The notes under the pieces are model-generated. The model was not told where the DNA came from. It did no database searches and was given only the letters and a program-made list of their open reading frames with translations. The translations under genes were made by a program, and so were the position numbers. Below, in pieces: positions 1 through 5,570 of a stretch of 5,860 nucleotides of DNA; positions within the stretch are counted from its first letter, which is position 1, and the number at the start of each line of letters is the position of its first letter. The DNA is from Lysobacterales bacterium. Its GTDB lineage: Bacteria; Pseudomonadota; Gammaproteobacteria; Xanthomonadales; Xanthomonadaceae. The DNA lies in assembly GCA_015655035.1 (NCBI GenBank), contig JAATFS010000203.1, positions 1 to 5,860 on the forward strand, written 5' to 3'.

Positions 1-452
1 TCCAGCGTCACCAGGCTCTGGTCCTTCTTGACCGTGTCGCCGACTGCCACCAGCACCTCGATCACCGGCACGTCGCTGTAGTCGCCGATATCCGGCACCC
101 GCGCCTCGACCACGCCACCCGCTGCGCTGGCAGCGGCCGCTACCGGTGCGGGCGCCACCTGAGCGGGCGCCACCGGCGCGGCAGCTTCGGCCTGCGCGGC
201 CTTGGCGGCGGGCTGGGCCGGCTTGGCCTCGGCAGCGTCGTCGGCGGCCTCGATCAGCGCCACGACCTTGCCCTGGGACAGGGCGTCGCCCACCTTGACC
301 TTGAGTTCCTTGACCACGCCGGCAAACGGCGCGGGCACTTCCATCGTCGCCTTGTCCGATTCCAGCGTGACCAGGCTCTGGTCCTTCTTCACCGTATCGC
401 CGACCGCAACCAGCACTTCGATTACCGGGACGTCGCTGTAGTCACCGATATC
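1..452 (-). repeat. Direct repeat of the lipoyl-domain coding sequence
   Basis: Positions 1-92 and 361-452 are the same sequence shifted by exactly 360 bases (120 codons), with 9 differences in 92 bases. All 9 fall on third codon positions and are silent, so both copies encode the same 30 or so residues, from DIGDYSDVPV to SLVTLE. It is an internal domain duplication of aceF, not a mobile element. The second copy continues beyond the window. Confidence 0.95.
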
Positions 453-482
453 GGGGACAAGTGCTTCCTTGATTTCGGCCAT
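1..482 (-). CDS. aceF: Dihydrolipoyllysine-residue acetyltransferase, pyruvate dehydrogenase E2 (N-terminal part, runs off the window)
   Basis: E2 core subunit of the cytoplasmic pyruvate dehydrogenase complex. It carries acetyl groups on lipoyl-lysine arms and transfers them to coenzyme A. Only the first 160 codons are present; the gene continues past position 1. Residues 1-78 form a lipoyl domain (starts MAEIKEALVPDIGDY) with the lipoylation motif ESDKA, whose target is Lys44 (codon 351-353). Residues of about 80-123 are a flexible Ala/Pro/Gln linker. A second lipoyl domain starts near residue 124 and is cut at residue 160, just before its lysine. Two lipoyl domains in tandem point to E2. 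Some E3 (Lpd) proteins carry a single lipoyl domain, so E3 is less likely. The ATG at 482 is supported by a GGAG seven bases upstream. The catalytic domain is outside the window, so the name rests on domain order. Confidence 0.85.
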   Translation of the reverse strand, partial: MAEIKEALVPDIGDYSDVPVIEVLVAVGDTVKKDQSLVTLESDKATMEVPAPFAGVVKELKVKVGDALSQGKVVALIEAADDAAEAKPAQPAAKAAQAEAAAPVAPAQVAPAPVAAAASAAGGVVEARVPDIGDYSDVPVIEVLVAVGDTVKKDQSLVTL

Positions 483-489
483 TACGCTA

Positions 490-493
490 CTCC
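490..493 (-). promoter_or_regulatory. Ribosome binding site of aceF
   Basis: GGAG read on the minus strand, 7 bases upstream of the ATG at 482. It fixes the aceF start. Confidence 0.65.
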
Positions 494-515
494 GGCAACA
501 AGTGGGGAAACTCCT

Positions 516-544
516 ATTGTGGCTGGCCGCGAGCGCAGCGCCAA
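516..544 (-). promoter_or_regulatory. Candidate sigma-70 promoter of aceF
   Basis: On the minus strand, TTGGCG (539-544) is followed after 17 bases by CACAAT (516-521). These match the -35 and -10 consensus at 3 or 4 of 6 bases each, with ideal spacing. Transcription would start near 509 and give a short leader of about 25 bases containing the GGAG. This is inferred from pattern only; in GC-rich DNA such matches can occur by chance. Confidence 0.35.
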
Positions 545-560
545 CCGTTGCCTTCGAAAA

Positions 561-572
561 TGATCGCGATCA
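561..572. promoter_or_regulatory. Perfect 12-base palindrome upstream of the aceF promoter
   Basis: TGATCGCGATCA reads the same on both strands. It lies 16 bases upstream of the candidate aceF -35 box, with a second short palindrome (TTCGAA, 553-558) between them. Position and symmetry would suit a dimeric regulator, but I cannot match it to a known operator. Confidence 0.3.
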
Positions 573-745
573 ACGCCGACAGCCCCGCCCAGCACGGCCT
601 GGGCGGCTTCCGCGCGGCAGCCGAGGACGACAATACGCCCGCGCATTGTCCGGAACGCCGGTTTCGCTCAGGCGCCGGCCCCGCAGCTTCGCCAGCCAAG
701 CGCAGCCTGCGGGCAGAAGTCCGGCGCGCGCTCGGTGGCCAGCGG

Positions 746-1279
746 CTACGGCGCCTGCGGCGGTAGATAGGTCAGCAACGGTGTCCAGGCCTGGCGCAAA
801 CGCGACAGCGAGAATCCGGCATTGGCCGGGCTGGTGGAGGGCAGCGGCAGCACCGGCAGTCCGGCGGCAGGGCCTTGCAACCGCGGCTGCACATGGCGGC
901 GCCAGGCCTGATAGGCGGCGCCGCCATTGCAGGCCACCGCCTGCAGCTGCGGCAGTTCGGCCAGCAGCGCCGGTAGCGGATTGGCGACGATGCTGCGCGG
1001 ATCGATCGCCGCATCCAGGCTGCCCACCCGCACGCATTCGCCGATCACGTCCCACACGCCCACGCCGCGCGCCTGCAGCGCCGCCAGGCGTTCGGCGTAG
1101 CTGGCGGCGGCATCGAGGTCGAGCAACTGCGACAGCAACGGCCAGAAGCGATTGCGCGGGTGCGCGTAATAGCGCGCCGCGGTCAGCGACGCCGCACCTG
1201 GCATCGAGCCCAGGATCAGCACCCGGCAGTTTGGATTCACCTGCGCGTCAAGACCACGCAGCACGAACGCGTCCGTCAC
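746..1279 (-). CDS. DNA-deoxyinosine (hypoxanthine) glycosylase, uracil-DNA glycosylase superfamily
   Basis: A 177-residue cytoplasmic repair enzyme expected to remove hypoxanthine (deaminated adenine), and perhaps uracil, from DNA to start base-excision repair. Visible signatures are GSMPG (24-28) followed by the YYAHPRNRFWP block (38-47), VWDVIGECVRVGSLD (75-89) and the second active-site loop LPSTSPANA (146-154). This arrangement is typical of the hypoxanthine-DNA glycosylase (family 6) branch rather than Ung. Asn43 in HPRNRFW is the likely catalytic-site Asn, by analogy with studied members. The start is GTG at 1279; no ATG, GTG or TTG exists upstream in frame before the stop near 1390, and an upstream ATG at 1290 meets a stop after four codons. 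The ribosome site is weak. The length is normal for the family. The exact base preference cannot be read from sequence. Confidence 0.82.
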   Translation of the reverse strand: MTDAFVLRGLDAQVNPNCRVLILGSMPGAASLTAARYYAHPRNRFWPLLSQLLDLDAAASYAERLAALQARGVGVWDVIGECVRVGSLDAAIDPRSIVANPLPALLAELPQLQAVACNGGAAYQAWRRHVQPRLQGPAAGLPVLPLPSTSPANAGFSLSRLRQAWTPLLTYLPPQAP

Positions 1280-1463
1280 GGCCGCTGCATCTCGATGAAT
1301 ATCGGATTTTTGCGAATGGCAGGCACAGCATGCCTCTTGCGAGCGTTCCTGAACAAACGCAATTTTACGCTCCGGCAGGTCGGCAAGGATTCATATTTTT
1401 TTAGATAGCTTGTGCGCGCCCCACTCCAAGGGCCTCACAAAATTTAAGACGAGGAGAAACCTC
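1280..1463. other. Divergent intergenic region between the glycosylase gene and ompW
   Basis: This 184-base spacer must contain the promoters of both flanking genes. It is richer in A/T than its surroundings, notably at 1351-1410 with a run of seven T. An inverted repeat AGGCA-cagca-TGCCT lies at 1321-1335, and TTGCGA occurs twice (1310-1315, 1337-1342). I could not fit a good -35/-10 pair for either direction. Confidence 0.4.
1451..1463 (+). promoter_or_regulatory. Ribosome binding site of ompW, inside a small inverted repeat
   Basis: GAGGAG (1451-1456) lies 7 bases before the ATG at 1464 and selects that start over an in-frame ATG at 1410. The same bases form GAGG-AGAAA-CCTC (1451-1463), a four-pair hairpin that would partly cover the ribosome site. 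Confidence 0.8.
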
Positions 1464-2267
1464 ATGCGTTCCACTTCCATCCTGAGCCTGGCGATCGTTT
1501 CCGCACTTGCCCTTTCCCCTGTCGCTTTCGCGCAGGACGCCACCACCGCGCAGGACGCGACGGCAGCGCAAGACGTGACCGCCCAGGACACCACGACTGC
1601 GCAGGACGTCACCGCTGCGCAAGACACCAGCACTTCCCAGGACGCTACCGCCACCACGGCGACCAGCGCCACCACCGGCCAGCAGGACATCTACGGCAAC
1701 CCGGTCACCAACGAGACCGCGTCCGGCAAGCATTGGGCAGTGGTTGGCGGCCTCGCGCTGCTGCAGCCCAAGGACGACGCTGCCCCGGGCATCCACAAGC
1801 TCGACGGCGACGTGGCGCCGACCCTCAGTGTCAGCTACTACATCAACGACAACTGGGCGGTTGAACTGTGGGGTGCCGCTGACAAGTTCAACCACCGGGT
1901 GAAGAACGACGCCGGCAAGATCGGTACGATCGAGCAGCAGCCGATCGCGCTGAGCGCGCAGTACCACTTCGGCCAGGCTGACAACACCTTCCGTCCGTTC
2001 GTGGGCGTGGGTTACTACGAGTCGAACATCAGCGGCGAGAAGATCGATGGCCTGTCCGACAGCGGCCAGCACGTTGGCGTGGACACTGCCAAGGGCGTGA
2101 TCGGTACCCTCGGTGTCGACATGAACATCAACTCGACCTGGTTCGCTCGTGCCGATGCCCGTTACCTGCGGTCGCGCCCGGAACTGAACGTGGGTGGCGA
2201 AAGCACCGGTCAGGACCTGGAACTGGATCCGTGGACCGTCGGCGTGGGTATCGGCGCGCGCTTCTAA
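1464..2267 (+). CDS. ompW: OmpW-family outer-membrane beta-barrel protein with Gln-Asp repeat region
   Basis: A 267-residue outer-membrane protein expected to form a small eight-stranded barrel; OmpW proteins give a hydrophobic path for small molecules and are often stress-regulated. Residues 1-23 are a signal peptide with cleavage after AFA (21-23). Residues 24-64 are a repeat of seven QDxTxx units, followed by a Thr/Ala linker to about residue 72. The barrel runs from about residue 90 to the end. OmpW hallmarks are DNWAVELWGA (129-138), FRPFVGVGYY (176-185), a DMNINSTWFARADARY stretch late in the protein and the terminal LDPWTVGVGIGARF (254-267), ending in Phe as the BAM complex prefers. 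E. coli OmpW is about 212 residues; the excess here is the repeat region. The gene is single, with its own strong ribosome site and terminator. The substrate is unknown. Confidence 0.88.
   Translation: MRSTSILSLAIVSALALSPVAFAQDATTAQDATAAQDVTAQDTTTAQDVTAAQDTSTSQDATATTATSATTGQQDIYGNPVTNETASGKHWAVVGGLALLQPKDDAAPGIHKLDGDVAPTLSVSYYINDNWAVELWGAADKFNHRVKNDAGKIGTIEQQPIALSAQYHFGQADNTFRPFVGVGYYESNISGEKIDGLSDSGQHVGVDTAKGVIGTLGVDMNINSTWFARADARYLRSRPELNVGGESTGQDLELDPWTVGVGIGARF
1533..1655 (+). repeat. Seven Gln-Asp hexapeptide repeats in the OmpW protein
   Basis: Immediately after the signal peptide come QDATTA, QDATAA, QDVTA, QDTTTA, QDVTAA, QDTSTS and QDATAT: six units of 18 bases and one of 15. CAG or CAA followed by GAC marks each unit. 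Codons vary between units, so the repeat is not a recent perfect expansion. Confidence 0.9.
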
Positions 2268-2283
2268 GCGACGCCGCGATCCA

Positions 2284-2308
2284 CGGCATCCTGCTACGCA
2301 GGACGCCG
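2284..2308 (+). other. Hairpin after the ompW stop codon
   Basis: CGGC-A-TCCTGC, loop TAC, GCAGGA-C-GCCG: ten base pairs with one A/C mismatch and a three-base loop. No T tract follows, so it is not a terminator itself. It may protect the 3' end of the ompW message ahead of the terminator. Confidence 0.5.
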
Positions 2309-2320
2309 ACAGCAGTACCA

Positions 2321-2350
2321 GGACGGCCGCACTCGCGGCCGTTCTTTTTT
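2321..2350 (+). terminator. Intrinsic terminator of ompW
   Basis: The stem GGACGGCCGC / GCGGCCGTTC has ten pairs including one G-T, closes on loop ACTC (2331-2334), and is followed at once by six T (2345-2350). It lies 54 bases after the ompW stop. On the minus strand no T tract follows, so it should not terminate the converging met operon efficiently. Confidence 0.9.
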
Positions 2351-2379
2351 ATAGTGGGTCCAAGCCCCGCTTTTGCGGT

Positions 2380-2946
2380 TCACGCCCGTGGCGAGCGGTC
2401 GTAACCGTGATAACGCTGGTAGCGCTGCCAACGCCGACGCAGCAGCCAGGCATAGCTCAACGCATAGCCCAGCAACAGCCCGGCCACTGCGAGCAGGCCG
2501 GCATGGCTCAACCAGCCTTGCGCCGGCCACGCAGCCCCCTGCCCCAGGCTGCGCCAGCCCTGCACCAAGCCGGCGACTATACGCACCACCACCAATCCCG
2601 TCAGTGCCAGCACCAGCCACACGTTGGGCTGATAGAACAAGCCCTTGGCGGTCGTTTCAAATCGGCTCAGCGCCATGCCGAGCACACCGAGCACCAGCCC
2701 AGCGGCAAACCCCATCGCCGCGTGCGACCACGCGCCCGCCCACCAGGAACCTGCGACCGCGACGAATACTACGAACACCGCGCTGGAGAGCAGCGCGCCC
2801 CACAGGCTCAAGCGGGTCTGCCAGCCGTGCGCCTGCCGTCGCGCCTTGCCGTAGCGAAAGCGTTGCAGCAACGACAACGGCAACAGCAACGCCGCAATCG
2901 CCAAGGCAACGACGATCGCCAGCGGTAGCGCGAGCAGTAGCGGCAT
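2380..2946 (-). CDS. Multi-pass membrane protein, possibly DUF1453/CcdC-like, last gene of the met operon
   Basis: A 188-residue inner-membrane protein of uncertain function. Hydrophobic segments at about 4-27, 46-66, 73-92, 109-129 and 145-170 predict five helices. The first loop is basic (RFRYGKARRQAH, 29-40) and the tail is Arg-rich with RRRWQRYQRYHGYDR (170-184), so most positive charge lies in these two regions. The SRFETTAKGLFYQPN stretch (94-108), followed by a helix ending in VVVRI, resembles the DUF1453/CcdC family; this is from memory and only moderately sure. It begins 9 bases after the metQ stop and is on the same strand, so it is almost certainly co-transcribed with metNIQ. That suggests, but does not prove, a role linked to methionine transport. 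It has no recognised catalytic motif. No terminator is visible after its stop; only a four-pair CCGC-TTTT-GCGG hairpin (2367-2378) follows. Confidence 0.7.
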   Translation of the reverse strand: MPLLLALPLAIVVALAIAALLLPLSLLQRFRYGKARRQAHGWQTRLSLWGALLSSAVFVVFVAVAGSWWAGAWSHAAMGFAAGLVLGVLGMALSRFETTAKGLFYQPNVWLVLALTGLVVVRIVAGLVQGWRSLGQGAAWPAQGWLSHAGLLAVAGLLLGYALSYAWLLRRRWQRYQRYHGYDRSPRA

Positions 2947-2955
2947 CGCGGCGGC

Positions 2956-3756
2956 TCAGAACGCCGGCAGCACCGCGCCCTTGTACTTGCTCTCGATGAA
3001 GGCCTTCACTTCCGGGCTGGTGAGCGCCTTGGCCAGCTTCTGTACTCGCGGGTCGTCCTTGTTGTCCGGGCGCGCCACCAGGAAGTTCACGTAGGGCGAG
3101 TCCTTGCTCTCGATCGCCAGTGCGTCTTCGGTGGGGTTGAGCCCGGCATCGAGCGCGTAGTTGGTGTTGATCAGCGCCAGGTCGACCTGATCGAGCACGC
3201 GCGGCAGCATCGCCGAATCCAGTTCGCGGAATTTCAGCTGCCTGGGGTTCTCGACGATGTCGCGCTGGGTGGACAACGCATTGCTGGCGTCCTTGAGTTT
3301 GATCAGCCCGGCCTTGTCGAGCAGGATCAGCGCGCGGCTGTTGTTGCTCGGGTCGTTGGGAATCACCACGTCGGCGCCCTGCGGCAACGCTTGCAGCGAC
3401 TGGAAGCGGCGCGAATAGGCGCCGAACGGCTCGATGTGGACACCGACCACCGTCACCAGGCCGCTGTTGCGATCGCGGTTGTAGGCATCCAGGTAGGGCT
3501 CGGTCTGGAAGTAATTGACGTCGATCTGTTTCTGCACGACCTGATCGTTGGGCTGTACGTAGTCGTTGAACACGCGCACGTCCAGGTTGACGCCTTGCTT
3601 GGCCAGGATCGGTTTCACCACCTCGAGGATCTCGGCATGCGGCACCGCAGTGGCGGCGACGCTGAGATGGTCGCTGGTGGCGGTCCCGGATTTTCCGCAG
3701 GCTGCCAGCGCAAGCGCGGCGGCTGCCAGTAGAGAACGGAGCAGGAGCTTCTTCAT
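2956..3756 (-). CDS. metQ: Methionine-binding lipoprotein MetQ
   Basis: A 266-residue periplasmic receptor of the MetNIQ importer, delivering methionine to the MetI dimer. The N-terminus is a lipoprotein signal (MKKLLLRSLL...) with lipobox LAAC and lipidated Cys20. Family motifs are VPHAEILE (39-46), NYFQTEPYLD (81-90), IPNDPSNNSRAL (132-143), ENPRQLKFRELD (169-180), INTNYA (196-201) and ESKDSPYVNFLV (216-227). These match NlpA/MetQ proteins closely, and the length is normal. An in-frame ATG at 3801 would add 15 residues before the signal peptide and is unlikely. The chosen ATG has no purine-rich ribosome site (CCCCTACCCACC precedes it), which is odd for a receptor that is normally abundant. 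metI ends 111 bases upstream and the membrane-protein gene follows after 9 bases. Confidence 0.95.
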   Translation of the reverse strand: MKKLLLRSLLAAAALALAACGKSGTATSDHLSVAATAVPHAEILEVVKPILAKQGVNLDVRVFNDYVQPNDQVVQKQIDVNYFQTEPYLDAYNRDRNSGLVTVVGVHIEPFGAYSRRFQSLQALPQGADVVIPNDPSNNSRALILLDKAGLIKLKDASNALSTQRDIVENPRQLKFRELDSAMLPRVLDQVDLALINTNYALDAGLNPTEDALAIESKDSPYVNFLVARPDNKDDPRVQKLAKALTSPEVKAFIESKYKGAVLPAF

Positions 3757-3867
3757 GGTGGGTAGGGGTCCGAAGGATCGAGGGAAACGAAGGGGGTGCA
3801 TCGACCAAAACTAGCAAATCGACGCGAACAGGGGGATCAACGACCGCGCCAGGCGCAGCGACGGGCC
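3757..3867 (-). other. Spacer between metI and metQ
   Basis: A 111-base gap, wider than the other junctions of the operon. On the minus strand it contains TTGATC (a fair -35 match) and an AT-rich patch (TTTGCTAGTTTTGG), but no good -10 box at the right distance. A separate metQ promoter is possible but not shown. Confidence 0.3.
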
Positions 3868-4566
3868 TCAGCGGCGGCTGTAGTGCGCCACCAGCCGGTC
3901 GCCCAGCATCTGCAGCAACTGCACCAGCACCAGCAGCGCGATCACCGTCACCAGCGCCACGTCCGAATGCGAGCGCAGATAGCCCTCGCGGTAGGCGACG
4001 TCGCCCAGGCCACCGGAGCCGATGGCGCCGCCCATCGCGGTGAAGCCGATCAGCGCGATGGTCGTCACCGTGGCGCCGGCGATCAGGCCGGGCCGCGCTT
4101 CCGGCAGCAGCACCCGCGACACCAGTTGCCAGGTCGTCGCGCCCATCGCCTGGCTGGCTTCGATGATGCCGCGATCGACTTCGCGCAGCGCCGTTTCCAC
4201 CAGGCGCGCATAGAACGGTGCGGCGCCGATCACCAGCGGCAGGATCGCCCCGCGCACGCCGAGCGAGGTTCCCATCACCAGCAGCGTCAGCGGAATCATC
4301 GCGATCATCAGGATGATGAAAGGCACCGAGCGCAGCAGGTTGACCACCACTGCGAGTACCCCATGCAGCAGCGGTCGCCGATGCAACTGCTGCGAGCCGG
4401 TCAGGAACAGCAGCACACCCAGCGGCAGGCCGATCAGCAGCGTCAACGGCAGCGAGCCGGCCAGCATCAGCAGCGTGTCCAGCACGGCCTGGCCGATTTC
4501 GCGCCACTTGGCGGCGTCCAGATTACGGAAGAAGCCGTCCGCAGCGGCGATCAGGGCGACGCTCAC
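3868..4566 (-). CDS. metI: Methionine ABC transporter permease MetI
   Basis: A 232-residue inner-membrane permease; two copies form the methionine channel and dock on two MetN subunits. Hydrophobic segments at about 30-55, 66-98, 106-125, 160-185 and 201-223 give the five helices typical of MetI. The EAA coupling loop is EASQAMGATTWQLVSRVLLP (136-155). Conserved family stretches include LLRSVPFIILM (77-87), GAAPFYARLVETAL (114-127) and GFTAMGGAIGSGGLGDVAYREGY (174-196). The start is GTG at 4566, preceded by GAGGAG (4575-4580) at 8 bases. This GTG overlaps the metN TGA by four bases (GTGA), indicating translational coupling. It is about 15 residues longer than E. coli MetI, mostly at the N-terminus. 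Confidence 0.95.
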   Translation of the reverse strand: MSVALIAAADGFFRNLDAAKWREIGQAVLDTLLMLAGSLPLTLLIGLPLGVLLFLTGSQQLHRRPLLHGVLAVVVNLLRSVPFIILMIAMIPLTLLVMGTSLGVRGAILPLVIGAAPFYARLVETALREVDRGIIEASQAMGATTWQLVSRVLLPEARPGLIAGATVTTIALIGFTAMGGAIGSGGLGDVAYREGYLRSHSDVALVTVIALLVLVQLLQMLGDRLVAHYSRR

Positions 4567-5570
4567 TGGCGCAACTCCTCGACGTGTACGCCAGCGGCGG
4601 CGAAACCGGCAAGCGCGGCATTGGCGTCGCCACCGGCCAGCGCCACTGTCAGTTGCCCGTAGGGCGTGTCCTTGATGCGGTCGACCCGGCCGGACAGGAT
4701 GTTGTAGTCCACGCCGGTGTCGCGGGCGATGCGGCCCAGCAGCGGCTGGTAGGTATCCGCACCCAGGAAGGTCAGGCGCACGATGCGCCCGCCCACGGCG
4801 GCGAAACTGCGGTGCAATTCGCGCTCGTCCACCTGCTCGGCTTCGGACACGAAACGGTGCGTCGTCGGGTGTTGCGGATGCAGGAACACCTCGGCCACCG
4901 GGCCGCTCTCCACCAGTTGCCCGGCATCGAGCACCGCGACGCGGTCACAGACGCGCCGGATCACGTCCATCTCATGGGTGATCAACACGATCGTCAGGCC
5001 CAGTTCGCGATTGATCTGCCCCAGCAGTTGCAGCACCGAGGCGGTGGTCTGCGGATCGAGCGCACTGGTGGCCTCATCGCAGAGCAGAATCTGCGGATGC
5101 GTGGCCAGCGCTCGGGCGATGCCGACGCGCTGCTTCTGCCCGCCGGACAACTGCACCGGGTATTTGTCGGCGTGCTGCTCCAGCCCGACCCGCGCCAACA
5201 GCTCGGCCACCCGCGCATCGATCTCACTGCGCGGCGTGCCGGCCAGTTCCAGCGGAAACGCGACATTGCCGGCAACGGTGCGCGAGGACAGCAGATTGAA
5301 ATGCTGGAAAATCATCCCGATACGGCGGCGCAGCCCACGCAGGCCCGCACGGTCGAGCGCGGTCACATCCTCGCCCCCGATCAGCAGACGGCCACCGCTA
5401 GGCTCTTCCAGCCGGTTGATCAGCCGGATCAACGTGGACTTGCCGGCCCCGGAATGCCCGATGATGCCGAACACCTCACCGGACGCGATCGTCAAATCGA
5501 GCGGTTGCAGCGCCACGACCTCGCGGCCGGCGACGGAATAGGACTTGTGCAGGCGCTGAAACCGGATCAC
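4563..5570 (-). CDS. metN: Methionine ABC transporter ATP-binding protein MetN
   Basis: A 335-residue cytoplasmic ATPase powering methionine import. Motifs in order are Walker A GHSGAGKST (38-46), Q-loop Gln89 in MIFQHFNLLS, signature LSGGQKQR (141-148), Walker B ILLCDE (161-166), D-loop SALD (169-172) and switch His199. Residues of about 260-335 form the NIL domain, with its namesake NIL at 290-292; in E. coli MetN this domain binds internal methionine and inhibits transport. The start is taken as GTG at 5570 (reading MIRFQRLHKSYS), which gives the usual length. The frame stays open upstream to an ATG at 5714, with another ATG at 5660, but the added residues (WGLLGFTPLFFLLV and others) are hydrophobic, rich in rare codons and unlike MetN. 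No strong ribosome site precedes the GTG. It is first in the operon and overlaps metI by 4 bases. Confidence 0.94.
   Translation of the reverse strand: MIRFQRLHKSYSVAGREVVALQPLDLTIASGEVFGIIGHSGAGKSTLIRLINRLEEPSGGRLLIGGEDVTALDRAGLRGLRRRIGMIFQHFNLLSSRTVAGNVAFPLELAGTPRSEIDARVAELLARVGLEQHADKYPVQLSGGQKQRVGIARALATHPQILLCDEATSALDPQTTASVLQLLGQINRELGLTIVLITHEMDVIRRVCDRVAVLDAGQLVESGPVAEVFLHPQHPTTHRFVSEAEQVDERELHRSFAAVGGRIVRLTFLGADTYQPLLGRIARDTGVDYNILSGRVDRIKDTPYGQLTVALAGGDANAALAGFAAAGVHVEELRQ
4575..4580 (-). promoter_or_regulatory. Ribosome binding site of metI within metN
   Basis: GAGGAG on the minus strand, inside the last codons of metN, 8 bases before the metI GTG. It supports the non-ATG start. 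Confidence 0.7.

Larger units (their letters stand above)
483..745. other. Intergenic region between aceF and the glycosylase gene
   Basis: This 263-base spacer holds the aceF ribosome site, candidate promoter and palindrome in its first 90 bases. The rest shows no convincing gene; open frames on both strands have Arg/Ala/Pro-rich shadow composition. A possible hairpin pairs CCCGCAG (680-686) with CTGCGGG (707-713) around a 20-base loop. It lies downstream of the glycosylase stop but has no T tract, so it is not a clear terminator. Confidence 0.5.

Noticed and set aside
514..699. Possible 61-residue minus-strand gene between aceF and the glycosylase
   Set aside because: No ribosome site or family resemblance; it would also run over the candidate aceF promoter.
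1321..1335. AGGCA-cagca-TGCCT inverted repeat in the ompW upstream spacer
   Set aside because: Five-base arms are short enough to occur by chance, and no promoter is clearly associated with it. It is noted in the spacer entry only.
469..1404. Long plus-strand open frame of 311 codons opposite the glycosylase gene
   Set aside because: Its product is Arg/Ala/Pro-rich with no recognisable domain, and it lies opposite a gene with clear family motifs. It is a GC-rich shadow frame.
2657..4507. Minus-strand open frame of 616 codons across metI and metQ
   Set aside because: It runs in another frame of metI, metQ and the membrane-protein gene, with low-complexity Arg/Gly/Ala composition. The real genes account for the DNA.
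3796..4662. Plus-strand open frame of 288 codons, rich in Gln, Arg and His
   Set aside because: Antisense shadow of metI; the Gln/His/Arg bias reflects complementary codons of a hydrophobic permease.
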